Shown here in pieces: positions 16,045-25,965 of a DNA stretch of 64,000 nt (position 1 is its first letter; every line of letters starts with the position of its first letter). A program made the translations under genes and the position numbers. Below the pieces are notes generated by a model. It made no database searches, was not told where the DNA came from, and saw only the letters and a program-made list of their open reading frames with translations. The stretch comes from Glycomyces lechevalierae (GTDB lineage Bacteria > Actinomycetota > Actinomycetes > Mycobacteriales > Micromonosporaceae). Location: NCBI RefSeq assembly GCF_027622945.1, contig NZ_JAPZVQ010000002.1, positions 203,850-267,849 on the forward strand, in the 5' to 3' direction.

Positions 16045-16943
16045 AGCGCCACCGCCTCTCGGAAGGCTTGACGCTCATCGAAATGTCGCTCCCAAGTGCC
16101 GCGGAAGGGACCGATGGAATTGGTCCGGTGCGACCCTTGCAAAGGCGCGCCGCTGAGCCGAGGGCGGCGCGACGAAGTCTCGGCCGTTTCGCGGAGGACC
16201 TGAAGTTGCACGGTCGGACTTTCGACAGGTGGACGCATAGCCGAGTCGATGCCGAGCACGCGGAAGATGAAGGCGCGCAGGGTCACCCAGAACTGCGTCC
16301 ATCGGTCCGCGAAGGTGGTCGTCGCGATCAGATGGGCGTTGTGCAGTTCTTGCGACCCGGCCAGGAAGCGCGTCCAAGCCTCCTCGCGGAGCTTGCCGAA
16401 GTCGTAACGATCCTCGTTGCCGTCCTCCCAGAACCGCCGCCAGGGCCGCTCCGGGGGTCCGGGCGGCTCGTTGCCGCCAGGCCCGGGTGACGGCCACCGC
16501 TCCTCGGCCCCTTCGGAGGTGGGACCGGGTGACGGTCGAGTGGCCCGCTCGGATCGGGGCCGGTTCGGCTCGATGTCGCGTGGAGGGTCCGGCAGTTCGC
16601 TCCGGCGGTGGCGGCCGGTTCGGTTGTCGGGACGCCAGTCCGGCGAGCCGAAAGGACCGAGATCGAGCGGATCGTGTGGGCGGTCCCGATCGATGATCCA
16701 CGTGTCGCCGGGCCGGTGCCGCAATTGCGGCGGTTCGTAGCGCGGGGATCGGGGGTCCGATTCGGGGAGCGTCGGGTCGGAGGAATCGGGGTCGTAACGG
16801 TGCGCGCCGGGAGCGTACGGGTCGACTACAGCGGCGTAAACCACCTGTTCAAGGTAGGCGGGAACGCCCGGTCGACGCTTCTGACTCGCCCCGGAATGGC
16901 TGTTTGCGGGCAGCCCGAAATCGAGTATGGTCGTAGTTGCCAA
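16041..16943 (-). CDS. hypothetical Pro/Arg-rich protein, 300 aa
   Basis: 300 residues, probably from a TTG at 16943. The first ~180 residues are disordered-looking (Pro, Arg, Asp and Gly rich). The C-terminal ~110 are helical with aromatic residues (WRRFWEDGNEDRYDF, RWTQFWVTLRAFIFRVLG). No signal peptide or known motif. The start is uncertain because no ATG lies near the likely ribosome site. Function unknown. Confidence 0.6.
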   Translation of the reverse strand: MATTTILDFGLPANSHSGASQKRRPGVPAYLEQVVYAAVVDPYAPGAHRYDPDSSDPTLPESDPRSPRYEPPQLRHRPGDTWIIDRDRPHDPLDLGPFGSPDWRPDNRTGRHRRSELPDPPRDIEPNRPRSERATRPSPGPTSEGAEERWPSPGPGGNEPPGPPERPWRRFWEDGNEDRYDFGKLREEAWTRFLAGSQELHNAHLIATTTFADRWTQFWVTLRAFIFRVLGIDSAMRPPVESPTVQLQVLRETAETSSRRPRLSGAPLQGSHRTNSIGPFRGTWERHFDERQAFREAVAL

Positions 16944-16969
16944 GGGAGCTTGCTCCTCTGGTGTTAGGG

Positions 16970-17016
16970 GCCGCCCGGTGGTCCAGGCTCGCCAAAGTTA
17001 GGAGCCACCGGGCGGC
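16970..17016. terminator. 12-bp inverted repeat, likely terminator of 17183-18154
   Basis: Perfect arms GCCGCCCGGTGG (16970-16981) and CCACCGGGCGGC (17005-17016) with a 23-base loop. No T-tract is seen on the minus strand. It lies between the end of the 17183-18154 gene and the start of the next minus-strand gene, so it could instead act in that gene's leader. Confidence 0.55.
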
Positions 17017-17182
17017 AGTGTTTCACTGCCATATTCAGTTGGATAGCTCGCCTCGCACAAGCGGATGAAACCAGAAGTGCGTCCGAGGCGCGCTGACCAA
17101 ATGGTGAGCGAACATCGCCCGATTGTCAACCGCCACTTACGGCGTGTCGCGGAGTCTCAAATGGAGCTTTCCTGCGAGATAT

Positions 17183-18154
17183 TCAGATCAATCCATCTCC
17201 ACCCGACAACGAAGCAACGCAGTCTCCTTGCACCCCAACGGTGAAGGCGAACGACTCCTGATTGAGCCCGCCTGAAAGAGAGATCTCGACTTCGAAGTTC
17301 GTGATAGACGTCTCTGAGGACTCCGCGGGGTTGACTCCGTTGAGGAACGCGGTGGTCTCGCCGTTGGTCGCGGCCCACTCAGTAATCCCCGCATCGACGT
17401 CCTGAGGAGTAACGCCTGCATAGGAAGAGCATTGGAAGGCAACCGCAGAGTTGGGGTCTCGAGCAACGACGATCGCACGCATGAAGTCGGTAGCGAGCTC
17501 CTTCGGGTCGACGGCTTCCCCGGTGCCTTCGTCGGAACTCGGCTCCTCCTCGCTCACCTGGACAGCGTTCGAGACACAGTACGCGCCGCCGCTCTCCTGA
17601 ACGGTGACAACGAAATCTTCGCTGCGTTGATTGCCTTGGTAGATATAGAAAACCGTGCTCGGGATCGAGATACCATCAGAGGTGGTAACCGGATCGCCGA
17701 TATCTAGGTCAATGTCGGTAATGCCGCCAAGGCTGTCGGAGTAGGACTCGCGGATCGAATCGAGATCCGACGGTTTCAGCACCGGAGAGGCATCATCGCA
17801 GAGCACAGCATCGGCTCGATCCAGATCTTCGTTTGATCCGTATCGCAGGTAGCTCCAGACTGCGCCGTTGGCATCTGTCGCGTCCTCGTCGCGTGGGTCT
17901 TGGTTCTCGGGATTACCGCTCGCTGCGAACCCAGGTGCAACCCACGCTCCAAGCGCCAATGCCGCAGCCCATGCCGCGGCCATGACGCCGACCCGCCCCC
18001 ACTTCCTTGGGGGGTCGGCGAACTCGTTGTTCTCGTTCTCGTCCACCGCGACGACGCGGTACTGCCTGCCGTCGGCCCCCTGCACCGCAGGCGCGCGTTT
18101 AACACGCCGGGAACCACGAGCGGTACGAACGACACGCCGGAACAACCTACCCAT
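17183..18154 (-). CDS. single-TM protein with two NTF2-like extracytoplasmic domains
   Basis: 323 residues. A basic N-terminus (GRLFRRVVRTARGSRRVKR) and a TM segment at about residues 55-77 precede a long extracytoplasmic part. Two similar units of about 110 residues each begin with a helix before a Cys (YLRYGSNEDLDRADAVLC and FMRAIVVARDPNSAVAFQC) and end in strands. This resembles DUF4878/Rv0361-type envelope proteins. Function unknown. Moderate GC3, similar to the neighbouring 16041-16943 gene. Confidence 0.8.
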   Translation of the reverse strand: MGRLFRRVVRTARGSRRVKRAPAVQGADGRQYRVVAVDENENNEFADPPRKWGRVGVMAAAWAAALALGAWVAPGFAASGNPENQDPRDEDATDANGAVWSYLRYGSNEDLDRADAVLCDDASPVLKPSDLDSIRESYSDSLGGITDIDLDIGDPVTTSDGISIPSTVFYIYQGNQRSEDFVVTVQESGGAYCVSNAVQVSEEEPSSDEGTGEAVDPKELATDFMRAIVVARDPNSAVAFQCSSYAGVTPQDVDAGITEWAATNGETTAFLNGVNPAESSETSITNFEVEISLSGGLNQESFAFTVGVQGDCVASLSGGDGLI

Positions 18155-18402
18155 CCCAACACCCTATTGGACCGGCCCCACGAACCTCAACCAGAAGCGT
18201 CCGACTCCCGCCACGTCTTTCCCTCAACTTCGCTGGAAGCGAGTCCAGAGGTCTGCGCTTCCCGGGGCGCGTTCGAGGGCCGTCGCTACAGCGGCCGACC
18301 GTTAGAATCAGGTCCGATCGCCCCCACTCGCAATGAATCAGGTCTCGCCGTCGTGGACATCGGCCCGTCTGTGTCTGCGCGAACGACCGGAAGGACGCCC
18401 GA

Positions 18403-19350
18403 GTGACTCGACCTGACCACGGCATCGGTGCACGGTGGGGTTGGATTCTGCTCTTCGCATTGCTCGGGGCAGTGATCGTTGCGCTGGCGTTCTTTGTCGA
18501 AGGGCAGTCGCCCGAGCAGGTGCTCCTGCAGTCGATTCTCGTGAACGTGGGCACCGGGATCGGGCTCGCGGGGCCGCTGGCCGTCGTGACGCCGCTGTTC
18601 CTGAAGCGAAAGCGTGAGAGGCAGCAGGCCGACGTCCAAGCTCAAGCCACGGGAACGCCAGTGGCTCTCCGCCCCCGACGGCGGGCCCGGTCAAGCCTGG
18701 GCTGGTCCTGGCGGGACCGGCTGAGCTGGAGCTGGGATTTCGGCGATACCTACGGGGTCAGGTTCGAACTGCTCTACGCGGTGGGCCTTCCCGTCGTGAC
18801 AGTGGGGAGTGCGGTCCTCGCGGGCTGGGTCTTCGGCTACGCGCCCGGGCCGTTCGCCTCATTCCCGTTGGCGATGCTCGCCGTGGCCTTGGCCTACGCG
18901 ATCAACATCGTGTGCTTTCTCGGGTTGGGCTTCCACTGGTGGAACGGGTTCATGTTCCTCAGCCAGCTGCTGATCTACATCTGCGCGGCCACGCTGGGGA
19001 ACGGCATCGCGGACAGCGCGCTCCGGACCGTCGGCGAGGTCGACACCTGCACCGTGGAGTCGCTCGTCGAGCGGGTCGTCGAGAACGAGAACGGCGGCTC
19101 GACCTCCACCTGGAACCATCTCGTATCCTGCCCTGTCGCGGATATCGATGTGGTGGAGGCGGACGCGGTCCAGGCGACCGAGGGCGAGGACATCGAGATC
19201 CTCTACGACCCACGGGACCGCATCTCGGCGATGCCGATCGACGAGGTCCCCGACGGGGACGACCTCAAATGGTGGTGGGTCACCATAGCCGGGTACACGG
19301 GCATCCGAATCGTCTACGCGCTGTGGAACACCAGAGGCCGCCGGCGCTAA
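18403..19350 (+). CDS. polytopic membrane protein, hypothetical
   Basis: 315 residues from a GTG at 18403. Hydrophobic helices at about residues 13-32, 45-66, 120-142, 148-172 and 178-200, then a soluble domain containing two Cys (VDTCTVESLVERVV, HLVSCPVADI) and a further hydrophobic patch near the end. The soluble part looks extracytoplasmic with a possible disulfide. No family was recognised. Confidence 0.75.
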   Translation: MTRPDHGIGARWGWILLFALLGAVIVALAFFVEGQSPEQVLLQSILVNVGTGIGLAGPLAVVTPLFLKRKRERQQADVQAQATGTPVALRPRRRARSSLGWSWRDRLSWSWDFGDTYGVRFELLYAVGLPVVTVGSAVLAGWVFGYAPGPFASFPLAMLAVALAYAINIVCFLGLGFHWWNGFMFLSQLLIYICAATLGNGIADSALRTVGEVDTCTVESLVERVVENENGGSTSTWNHLVSCPVADIDVVEADAVQATEGEDIEILYDPRDRISAMPIDEVPDGDDLKWWWVTIAGYTGIRIVYALWNTRGRRR

Positions 19351-19482
19351 CGCCTGTCGAGTGCAGGTCGCATCGCAGGCGGTTCCGTCCGCGAACCTGG
19401 ACTCCCGCCCGGCCCCGTTCCAAGCGGGCCCGGCTGATTTCGCGTACCCGGTCGCTGGCTCGACCGCTTTAGGCTGGGATGC

Positions 19483-21804
19483 ATGAGCATCCCCTCGGAG
19501 CCTGAAGCCGCCGCTCCGGCGGTTCCTCTGGCGCGGAACGGATCGAGCGGCGATGTGTTCGACGGGCCGTTGGAGGCGAGGGCCGCGGGGGTGCATCTGC
19601 GGATCGAGACGCGGTTGCGGGAGTGCGGGGTCGATACGCGGGCGGTGCGGGACTGCTTCGTGTGGAACGGGTTGCAGGCGGAGATCGGGGCGGAGGGCGG
19701 GCCCGAGTTCGAGGAGACGTTCCTGGAGCTGGCCGGCGCGGAGTTCGCGGCGCAGGCGGCGCGGACGCGGAACAGTCTGGATCGGGCGCTGCTGTGCCTT
19801 TGGGTCCACCACGGTTCGGTGCGGGCGTGGAACCACACGTACCGCGTCGACCTGCTGACGAAGTGCATGATCCGGTTCGAGACGACCGTGCGGGAATCGT
19901 GGGGCCTCGACGAGGAGCCGGACGAGTCGGTGGCGTTGGCGCTGCGCCTGTGCGATCTGGTGCGGGCGGAGATCCTGCTCGAGGACCGGTTGAAGACCGG
20001 GTCGCGTGCCAGGTACGAGCAGGCGTTGAACGAGGTCGTCGCGGCGTTCGGGGAGATCCTGGACGAGACCGAGGGGCTGAGCGACCCGATCGCGGGGTAC
20101 GTGCGGGACGAGGTGGGCGTCCGACAGGAGTACCACCTGGTGCTGAGGCGGGCGTTCCGGGCGCTCGCGGCCGTCTCGGGCGGGCAGAAGTGGAAGTACG
20201 AGCTGCGCAAGGAGCTGCAGCACCTGGCGAACTCGTGGCCGTTCTCGTCGGTCGAGTTGAGCAAGCTGAACGCGCACCGGCAAGCCCTCGAGCGGCTGCA
20301 GGCCGCGCAGAAGGCGAACCGGCGGTGGATGCGGGTGGACGAGGGGCGGATCGTGTACCTGTTCCCGTTCGGCGTCACCGGGCTGGACTACGAGACGATC
20401 ACCTCCAGGCTGCGGCAGTCGTGCGAGCGTCCCGCGTCGCCGGATCTGTTGCGGCCCACCGCGATCCTCGACCACTTCACGTACCACGCCGACATCTGGG
20501 AGCCGCGCCTCGAGACCGACAAGCGGTTCGACGGCATGGAAATGGCGCTGCCGAACGTGCGGCTGCGCGTGGACGACGGGAACACCGAGGAGCTCGCGGC
20601 GTCGATCCGGTTCTCCCCCATGGGCGTCCACTGCCTCAGGCTCGAGCGGACGCTGACGGACGTGTACCCGAGCGACCTGCACGCCGCGATGTTCCGGGCC
20701 GCGCGCGAGCACGGCACCATCGAGGTCACATGCAGGGACTCCGGCCGGACCTGGGATCGCTTGGCGCGCTTCGCCCGCGACCTGCTGCAGAAGCAGTTGC
20801 CGGTGCAGCTCGAAGGCGACGCGAACTCCGAGCGCGGGCGGCGCGACGCTCCGCCGATCGAAGTACACAGGGGACGGTCCCATGTGCTGCTTCGCGTCCT
20901 CCGCGCGAGCGAACGGAAGTTCGAGTACGGCCCGCATGTGGGCGACGACGGCAGCGAGATGGTGCAGGACGGCCACCGGCTCCTCACCCTCGTCGGCGCC
21001 TCCGTCCTGCTGCACGCCGCGCCGGACGCGAAGGAGTCGCTGTGGGACTGGGTGCGGCTCGCCGACGACCACAGCCGGCAGATCTGGAACCAGCGCAACC
21101 AGGGCGACCTCCTCATCTCCACCGAGAACACGACGGTGATCGCCGCGCTCGACGCCCCGAACTTCATCTCCGGCGACCTCGAGGCGATCGCGGAGTTCAC
21201 CGCCTGCCTCAGCGGCACCCTCGCCGCCTGGAACCACCAGCTCGACAGCTACCGGGCCGGCGTCACCGAGTCCATCGCCGCGTACAACACGCCCGGCGCC
21301 GACCGGTCCGCGCAGCTCGAGGCCATCAAGGCGTCGCGGACGCGGATGCTCGGGTTCGAGAGCGAGACCCGGCAGGTGATCTCGCTGCTGCACTCGCCGT
21401 CGCTGCTGCGGTCCCCGTCGAATTCGGCCGCGCTGCGCCGGCTCCTCGCCGAGAGCGGCACGGACGAGCAGCTCGAGACGTTCGAGGCCGGGCTCGGCGA
21501 GGTCATGGCCGACCAGTCCGAGGCGACCCTGCAGCGGTGGGAGGGCGACCGGCAGCAGCGCATCCGCGACTCCCTCACGGCCGCGGTCTCGGCGCTCAGC
21601 GTGTGCGCCGCGATCAGCATCTGGCAGGCCGCGGGCCTGTGGACGCCGCTCGGATGGAGCGCGGTGACGGCGGTCGTCGCGGTCTGGGCGGTCGTGTACG
21701 TGATGCGCCGCTGGGTCTCCTACTACGGCGTCTGGGCGACCGCGCTGCGCATCGCGAAAGCCCCGTTCGCGCTCTTCAGGCGGGCGCGCGGCGGCCGCGA
21801 ATAG
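19483..21804 (+). CDS. large uncharacterised protein with C-terminal two-TM hairpin
   Basis: 773 residues. Soluble and mainly alpha-helical for about 690 residues, then two hydrophobic helices at about 705-725 and 728-746. The final third (TRMLGFESETRQVISLLHS and the helices before the membrane pair) has a topology reminiscent of CorA-type proteins, long helices leading to a membrane hairpin, but I see no GMN motif. The first half uses mainly G-ending codons and the second half C-ending codons. Function unknown. Confidence 0.8.
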   Translation: MSIPSEPEAAAPAVPLARNGSSGDVFDGPLEARAAGVHLRIETRLRECGVDTRAVRDCFVWNGLQAEIGAEGGPEFEETFLELAGAEFAAQAARTRNSLDRALLCLWVHHGSVRAWNHTYRVDLLTKCMIRFETTVRESWGLDEEPDESVALALRLCDLVRAEILLEDRLKTGSRARYEQALNEVVAAFGEILDETEGLSDPIAGYVRDEVGVRQEYHLVLRRAFRALAAVSGGQKWKYELRKELQHLANSWPFSSVELSKLNAHRQALERLQAAQKANRRWMRVDEGRIVYLFPFGVTGLDYETITSRLRQSCERPASPDLLRPTAILDHFTYHADIWEPRLETDKRFDGMEMALPNVRLRVDDGNTEELAASIRFSPMGVHCLRLERTLTDVYPSDLHAAMFRAAREHGTIEVTCRDSGRTWDRLARFARDLLQKQLPVQLEGDANSERGRRDAPPIEVHRGRSHVLLRVLRASERKFEYGPHVGDDGSEMVQDGHRLLTLVGASVLLHAAPDAKESLWDWVRLADDHSRQIWNQRNQGDLLISTENTTVIAALDAPNFISGDLEAIAEFTACLSGTLAAWNHQLDSYRAGVTESIAAYNTPGADRSAQLEAIKASRTRMLGFESETRQVISLLHSPSLLRSPSNSAALRRLLAESGTDEQLETFEAGLGEVMADQSEATLQRWEGDRQQRIRDSLTAAVSALSVCAAISIWQAAGLWTPLGWSAVTAVVAVWAVVYVMRRWVSYYGVWATALRIAKAPFALFRRARGGRE

Positions 21805-21867
21805 CGCGAGCGGCCCCCTGGCCTGCCGTTTCTTGGAATACTGGAGGCAGGAGCGAGGGGGCGCGGG

Positions 21868-22563
21868 GTGCGGTATCGGATCGTGGAGCAGACGCGGCCG
21901 GGCGGGATGCTCGAGCACGTGTACCGGGGCGTGCTGCTGCCGGCGTTCCCGCCGGAGGAGATCGAGAGCGAGTCGAGCGTCGCCGACACCCTCGACGCCG
22001 GGCTGGGGAGCCTGTTCGTCGCGGTCGACGGCAAGGGCAAGCCGGCCGGGGCCGCGTTCGGCCGCTGGTCGGAGGCCTCGCGGGTGCAGCTCCTGACGTA
22101 CCTCGCGGTGGACCCGGCGACGCGCGGGCACGGGCTCGGCGGGCGGCTGCTGCACGAGGCGATGGACACATGGCGTGGGCGGTACGACCCGTGCATGATC
22201 CTCGCCGAGGTCGAATCCCCGGATGCGCCGGCCGTGCACGAGGCGTACGGCGACCCGCGCCGCCGCCTCGCGTTCTACGAGTCCGCGGGCGCGAAGATCC
22301 TCGACCTGCCGTACTTCCAGCCGGGCATCGGCGGCCCCACCAAGCGGGTGCACGGGATGCTCCTGCTGGTGCTCCACGCCGACCCCTCGTTCACGGAGGG
22401 ACGCCCGGACCGCTTGTCCGGCAGGCCTTTGCGCACGTTCATGGAGGCGTACCTCGAGTCCTCCGAAGGCGCCACGCCGACCGACTGGGACGCGAAGTCA
22501 CTCCTCAAGGCCATCGGCCGTGAGGACGGTATCCCTATGGGGCGCAACGAGACTCAGCGGTGA
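21868..22563 (+). CDS. GNAT-family N-acetyltransferase
   Basis: 231 residues, GTG start. The acetyl-CoA pyrophosphate loop is RGHGLGGRLL at about residues 91-100, preceded by the usual strand LLTYLAVDPATR. The acceptor is not predictable. The C-terminal ~80 residues extend beyond the standard ~150-residue domain and may contribute to substrate binding. It stands alone, 63 bases after the preceding gene. Confidence 0.85.
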   Translation: MRYRIVEQTRPGGMLEHVYRGVLLPAFPPEEIESESSVADTLDAGLGSLFVAVDGKGKPAGAAFGRWSEASRVQLLTYLAVDPATRGHGLGGRLLHEAMDTWRGRYDPCMILAEVESPDAPAVHEAYGDPRRRLAFYESAGAKILDLPYFQPGIGGPTKRVHGMLLLVLHADPSFTEGRPDRLSGRPLRTFMEAYLESSEGATPTDWDAKSLLKAIGREDGIPMGRNETQR

Positions 22564-22782
22564 CACCGGCCGCGCCGGGCGGTGAGGGTAGCGGCTGCGA
22601 GAGCGGCGATGGTAGCGCCTGGGGTATGTCGAGACCGGCGTCGGTGCACTACAGTCGCTCTTTAGTGCGCCAAGCCACACTCCCGAGCGAACCCGTATTG
22701 GAATGATCGAGCACCCCGCCACCAGCGCCTCCGCCGCATCCGATGCGGTTGTGCGCCTTCAGGTCCCGCGAAGGGCACGACC

Positions 22783-23349
22783 GTGATCGCCGCCTGCGTC
22801 TCGGCCGCGCTCACGGCGCTCGTGTCGGCGTTCTTCCCGATCACGCCCGTCGAGCCGTACCTGGTGGCGCTGGCCGCCGCCACGGACTACAGCCCGATCG
22901 CCCTCGGCATCGCGGCCGCCGTGGGCCAGACGATCGGCAAGACGACGCTCTTCCTCGGCGTGCGCGGGGCGCTGCATTCGGAACGCCTGCGCGGCTGGGT
23001 GGACGCCGCCGAACGCCGCCGCGAGGACCGGCGGGCCGCCCGCTGCGAAAGGGCCGCAACCGCTCCCCCGAGCGGCGCGGCGGCCACCGCGGTGCGCGAA
23101 CGCATCCGCACGCCGATCGCGGCCCTGGTGGCGCTCGGCCGCAGGCTCCTCGCCCTCCTGGACCGGCCCTCCCTGGCCGCGCCGATCCTCCTTCTCAGCG
23201 CCACAACAGGTTTCCCGCCCCTGATGGCGACGAGCATCTGCGCGGCGGGCACGCGCATCAACCTCCCGCTGTTCGTCGCCGCCTGCCTGATCGGCCGCTC
23301 GATCCGCTTCATCGCCATCGCCTACGCCCCGCACCTGGTCCTGGGCTGA
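22783..23349 (+). CDS. small VTT/YqaA-like membrane protein
   Basis: 188 residues, GTG start at 22783. The N-terminal helix-loop FFPITPVEPYLVALA followed by GIAAAVGQTIGKTTLF matches the re-entrant signature of VTT/DedA-related YqaA-like proteins, which handle membrane lipids or small solutes. A basic loop separates it from two C-terminal helices (about 145-185). Shorter than classical DedA (~200-220). The assignment is moderate. Confidence 0.7.
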   Translation: MIAACVSAALTALVSAFFPITPVEPYLVALAAATDYSPIALGIAAAVGQTIGKTTLFLGVRGALHSERLRGWVDAAERRREDRRAARCERAATAPPSGAAATAVRERIRTPIAALVALGRRLLALLDRPSLAAPILLLSATTGFPPLMATSICAAGTRINLPLFVAACLIGRSIRFIAIAYAPHLVLG

Positions 23350-23531
23350 GCGCCTCCGAACCCGAAGCGGCCCGCCGGAGTCGAACGCAATGTCGTTCGT
23401 GCTCCGCTGAGCCGTTTCGCGGTGCGGCCCGCGAAAGTGACGACTCCGAAGCGCAACCACTCCAACACGAAACGCGTGTGTCTGGTACCGGCAGCCCTTC
23501 CCCGTCCAATTCCGCAGGTGAAAGCGAACGC

Positions 23532-24332
23532 ATGTACCCACCCCAACAGCCCGCGCCCGTGCCTCCCCCCGCCAAGAAGTCAGTATGGGGACGCTGGTGG
23601 ATGATCGTCATCTACGTCGTCGTCGGTCTCCTTTTCCTCTCCTGCCTCGCAGGCCTCCTTGGCGGCGACCCCGACGAACCCGGTGCCGACGAGACGGCCG
23701 GCGGTCAGTCCGACGAGGCGGTAAGCGATCAGGAAGCAACGTCAGCAGGCGACGACCAGGAAGCCGACGAGAGCGAACCCGACTACTTCGCCGAGACCTA
23801 CCCCGTGTTCGAGCCCGTCGAGCACTCCGGCGACGGCGACAGCGTCATCGACCTGCCCGAAGGCGTCGACCAGGCCATGGTCACCGCCGTTTACGAAGGG
23901 AGCGGGAACTTCTCGATCTCGGCGCTCGACGAGAACAACCAGTCCACTGCGGACTTGCTCGTCAACACCATCGGCTCGTACGAAGGCGTGACGGCGCTCG
24001 GCATGTTCGACATTGCCGGGAAGCCCGCTCGGCTGGAAGTCACCGCCGACAGCGACTGGACGATCACGATCGCGCCGCTCTCATCAGCACCGGCTCTGCC
24101 CGAGTCCGGAAGCGGCGACGGCGTATTCCGGTATGAGGGCGACGCGGCGACGTGGAGCGTCACGCACGACGGCGAGTCGAACTTCGCGCTCAGCGTCTAC
24201 ACGGATGCGGACTTTGAAATGCCGCTGCTGATCAACGAGATCGGAAGCTACGACGGCGAAGCCGCCGTGGTCGCCGGTCCAGGGCTCGTGACGGTCAACG
24301 CCGACGGATCCTGGACGATCACCCCGAAATAG
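23532..24332 (+). CDS. single-TM protein with duplicated extracytoplasmic beta domain
   Basis: 266 residues from the ATG at 23532 (a long upstream in-frame extension is not supported). A Pro-rich cytoplasmic leader, a TM segment at about 22-42, an acidic linker, then two repeats of about 75 residues. Each repeat has a FSIS or FALS strand, an INTIGSYEG/INEIGSYDG motif and a terminal DWTITI/SWTITP strand. The duplication is plain in the sequence. Function unknown; probably ligand binding outside the membrane. Confidence 0.82.
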   Translation: MYPPQQPAPVPPPAKKSVWGRWWMIVIYVVVGLLFLSCLAGLLGGDPDEPGADETAGGQSDEAVSDQEATSAGDDQEADESEPDYFAETYPVFEPVEHSGDGDSVIDLPEGVDQAMVTAVYEGSGNFSISALDENNQSTADLLVNTIGSYEGVTALGMFDIAGKPARLEVTADSDWTITIAPLSSAPALPESGSGDGVFRYEGDAATWSVTHDGESNFALSVYTDADFEMPLLINEIGSYDGEAAVVAGPGLVTVNADGSWTITPK

Positions 24333-24346
24333 CGATGTACATGCAG

Positions 24347-24373
24347 GGGCCCACCCCCATTGGGGGTGGGCCC
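24347..24373. terminator. bidirectional terminator hairpin
   Basis: Perfect 12-bp stem GGGCCCACCCCC (24347-24358) and its complement (24362-24373) with an ATT loop, placed between convergent genes. No strong T-run follows on either strand. Confidence 0.75.
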
Positions 24374-24445
24374 TCCGACGTTGTTCGCGCTCCGAGGTTC
24401 GGCATCGAATCACCGGACATCGATCCAACCGACTCTGCGGGGCCG

Positions 24446-25183
24446 CTAGGCGTGCTCGTCCTCCAAGTAGCGCATGAGGTTCGCGGCGGACTGCTCCAGT
24501 TTCTCGTCGCCGGCGATGACGTCGCGGAGGTCCGCGGGCGCGCAGGGGCGGCGGTCGGCGAGGCGGGCGATGTCGAGGAAGTGCGGGTTGATGCCGGTGC
24601 GGCGGTAGGCGGCCAGCTTGTGGTGGCCGTCGATGAGGAAGGAGGCGCAGTCCTGCTCGTCGCCGGGCGGTTCGGAGCGGAGGATGACCGCGAGCGGGCG
24701 GTCGCCGTCCTCGATGGCGTTCACGTACCCGTCGAGCGTCGCCTCGTCGCGGGGCGGCCAGGAGTCGGTGGGGATGACGGCGGTGCCCTCGGTGCCGATG
24801 GGCTCGTACGGGTACCACCAGGCGGTGCCGTTCTCGCCGAACGGTTCGATGTGGACGTTCGCGTCGCGCCAGATGCGCACGCCGTAGTGCCCGGGCTGCA
24901 GGAGCCCGAGGATCGGGCGCGCGAGCTCGACCGGGTCGGTGTCGCGGGTGGCGTGGCGCAGGCGCCCGCGCATGTCCCGCAGCGAGGTGCGGGACTCGGG
25001 GTCGCGGGTGCGGATCGCGAAGCGGTCGATGGAACCGGACCCCGTGTACCCCTCGACGATGAGCGGTCTCCAGCCGACGCGGAGCGCGCTCGCCCCGTCG
25101 TGGCCGCCGAGCGAGATCGTGCCGTCCCCGTCGCGCACTTCGAGCACCCGGTATCCGAGGGACTCGGCCAATCGCGTGATCAT
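24446..25183 (-). CDS. ParB/sulfiredoxin-like fold protein
   Basis: 245 residues. The C-terminal third has FLIDGHHKLAAYRRTG, the signature of ParB/Srx-like domains that act as nucleases, CTPases or adaptor domains. The rest (about 1-150) is alpha/beta with several Trp residues and no recognised motif. There is no helix-turn-helix of the chromosome-partition type and no parA neighbour, so a partition role is unlikely. Convergent with the preceding plus-strand gene. Confidence 0.75.
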   Translation of the reverse strand: MITRLAESLGYRVLEVRDGDGTISLGGHDGASALRVGWRPLIVEGYTGSGSIDRFAIRTRDPESRTSLRDMRGRLRHATRDTDPVELARPILGLLQPGHYGVRIWRDANVHIEPFGENGTAWWYPYEPIGTEGTAVIPTDSWPPRDEATLDGYVNAIEDGDRPLAVILRSEPPGDEQDCASFLIDGHHKLAAYRRTGINPHFLDIARLADRRPCAPADLRDVIAGDEKLEQSAANLMRYLEDEHA

Positions 25184-25437
25184 CTGCTCCTCCGTCCGTC
25201 AGCCGCTCACCCGCGGCGCTCGCACGTCGCCGCTCCGCCGCCGCGAACCCGTCATTTCGGGCGGCCCAAGGCACCCGTCCACCCTAGTACCCCATGGCTA
25301 CGGGCGCGAACATCGCTGCGGAGGGCTTCGCCTTCCCGCACGCGCGCATAGCGGCCGCGATTGCGGGGTACCCCGTTCGACGCCGAATCCAACTAGCATG
25401 AGCAGGACATCCCCTCATTGCCCCCGGAGGGCACCTC

Positions 25438-25929
25438 ATGACGGTCCCGCCCCACCCCCACCCGTATCCGCCGCCCGGCTACCCCTACGGGCCACCGCCG
25501 CCGCCGCGCATGCCCGGTCTCACCACGACCGCGATCGTGCTCATGTGGGTGATGGTCACGCTGAGCGTGTTCGGGGCGCTCCTGGCGATCCCGGTGCTCG
25601 CGGTCATAGACGGGCCGTTCGGGACCCGGGTGACGGTGCTGACGGCCATCACGGCAGGGCAGGGCCTCATCTGGGCGGGCTTCCGCGCCTACTTCGCCGT
25701 CAAGGTCGCGCGGCGCAGCAGCTCGGCCCGGACGATGGCCATCGTCGTCGAAGCCGTGGCGATGGCCTGCCAGCTCGTGCTCACTGTGCTCATCTTCAAC
25801 GCCACGATGTCGCAGGTCGCGAAGTCCTCCAGCTACAACATCAGCTTCGACTGCACGGGGCTCGTCCTGCCGGTCCTCGTCATCTGCTTCCTGTCCGCCA
25901 ACCGGTCGCGCTGGTGGTGCGACCGCTAG
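25438..25929 (+). CDS. four-TM hypothetical protein (paralogue of 25966-26475)
   Basis: 163 residues with a CGGAGG ribosome site upstream of the ATG. A Pro/Tyr-rich N-terminus (~28 residues) precedes four hydrophobic helices. The next gene has the same layout and shared motifs (TTAIVLMW vs KGAVVLLW; AVKVARRSSSAR vs AVKIAHRSAGAR; C-terminal KSHWC/SRWWC-like ends), so they are a tandem duplication. Function unknown. Confidence 0.8.
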   Translation: MTVPPHPHPYPPPGYPYGPPPPPRMPGLTTTAIVLMWVMVTLSVFGALLAIPVLAVIDGPFGTRVTVLTAITAGQGLIWAGFRAYFAVKVARRSSSARTMAIVVEAVAMACQLVLTVLIFNATMSQVAKSSSYNISFDCTGLVLPVLVICFLSANRSRWWCDR

Positions 25930-25965
25930 ACCCCTGAAGAACCGCCCTACGTTAGGAGTACGCCC

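Noticed and set aside
18859..22377. Long minus-strand frame
   Set aside because: It is antisense to three plus-strand genes with good domain evidence and lacks a plausible protein.
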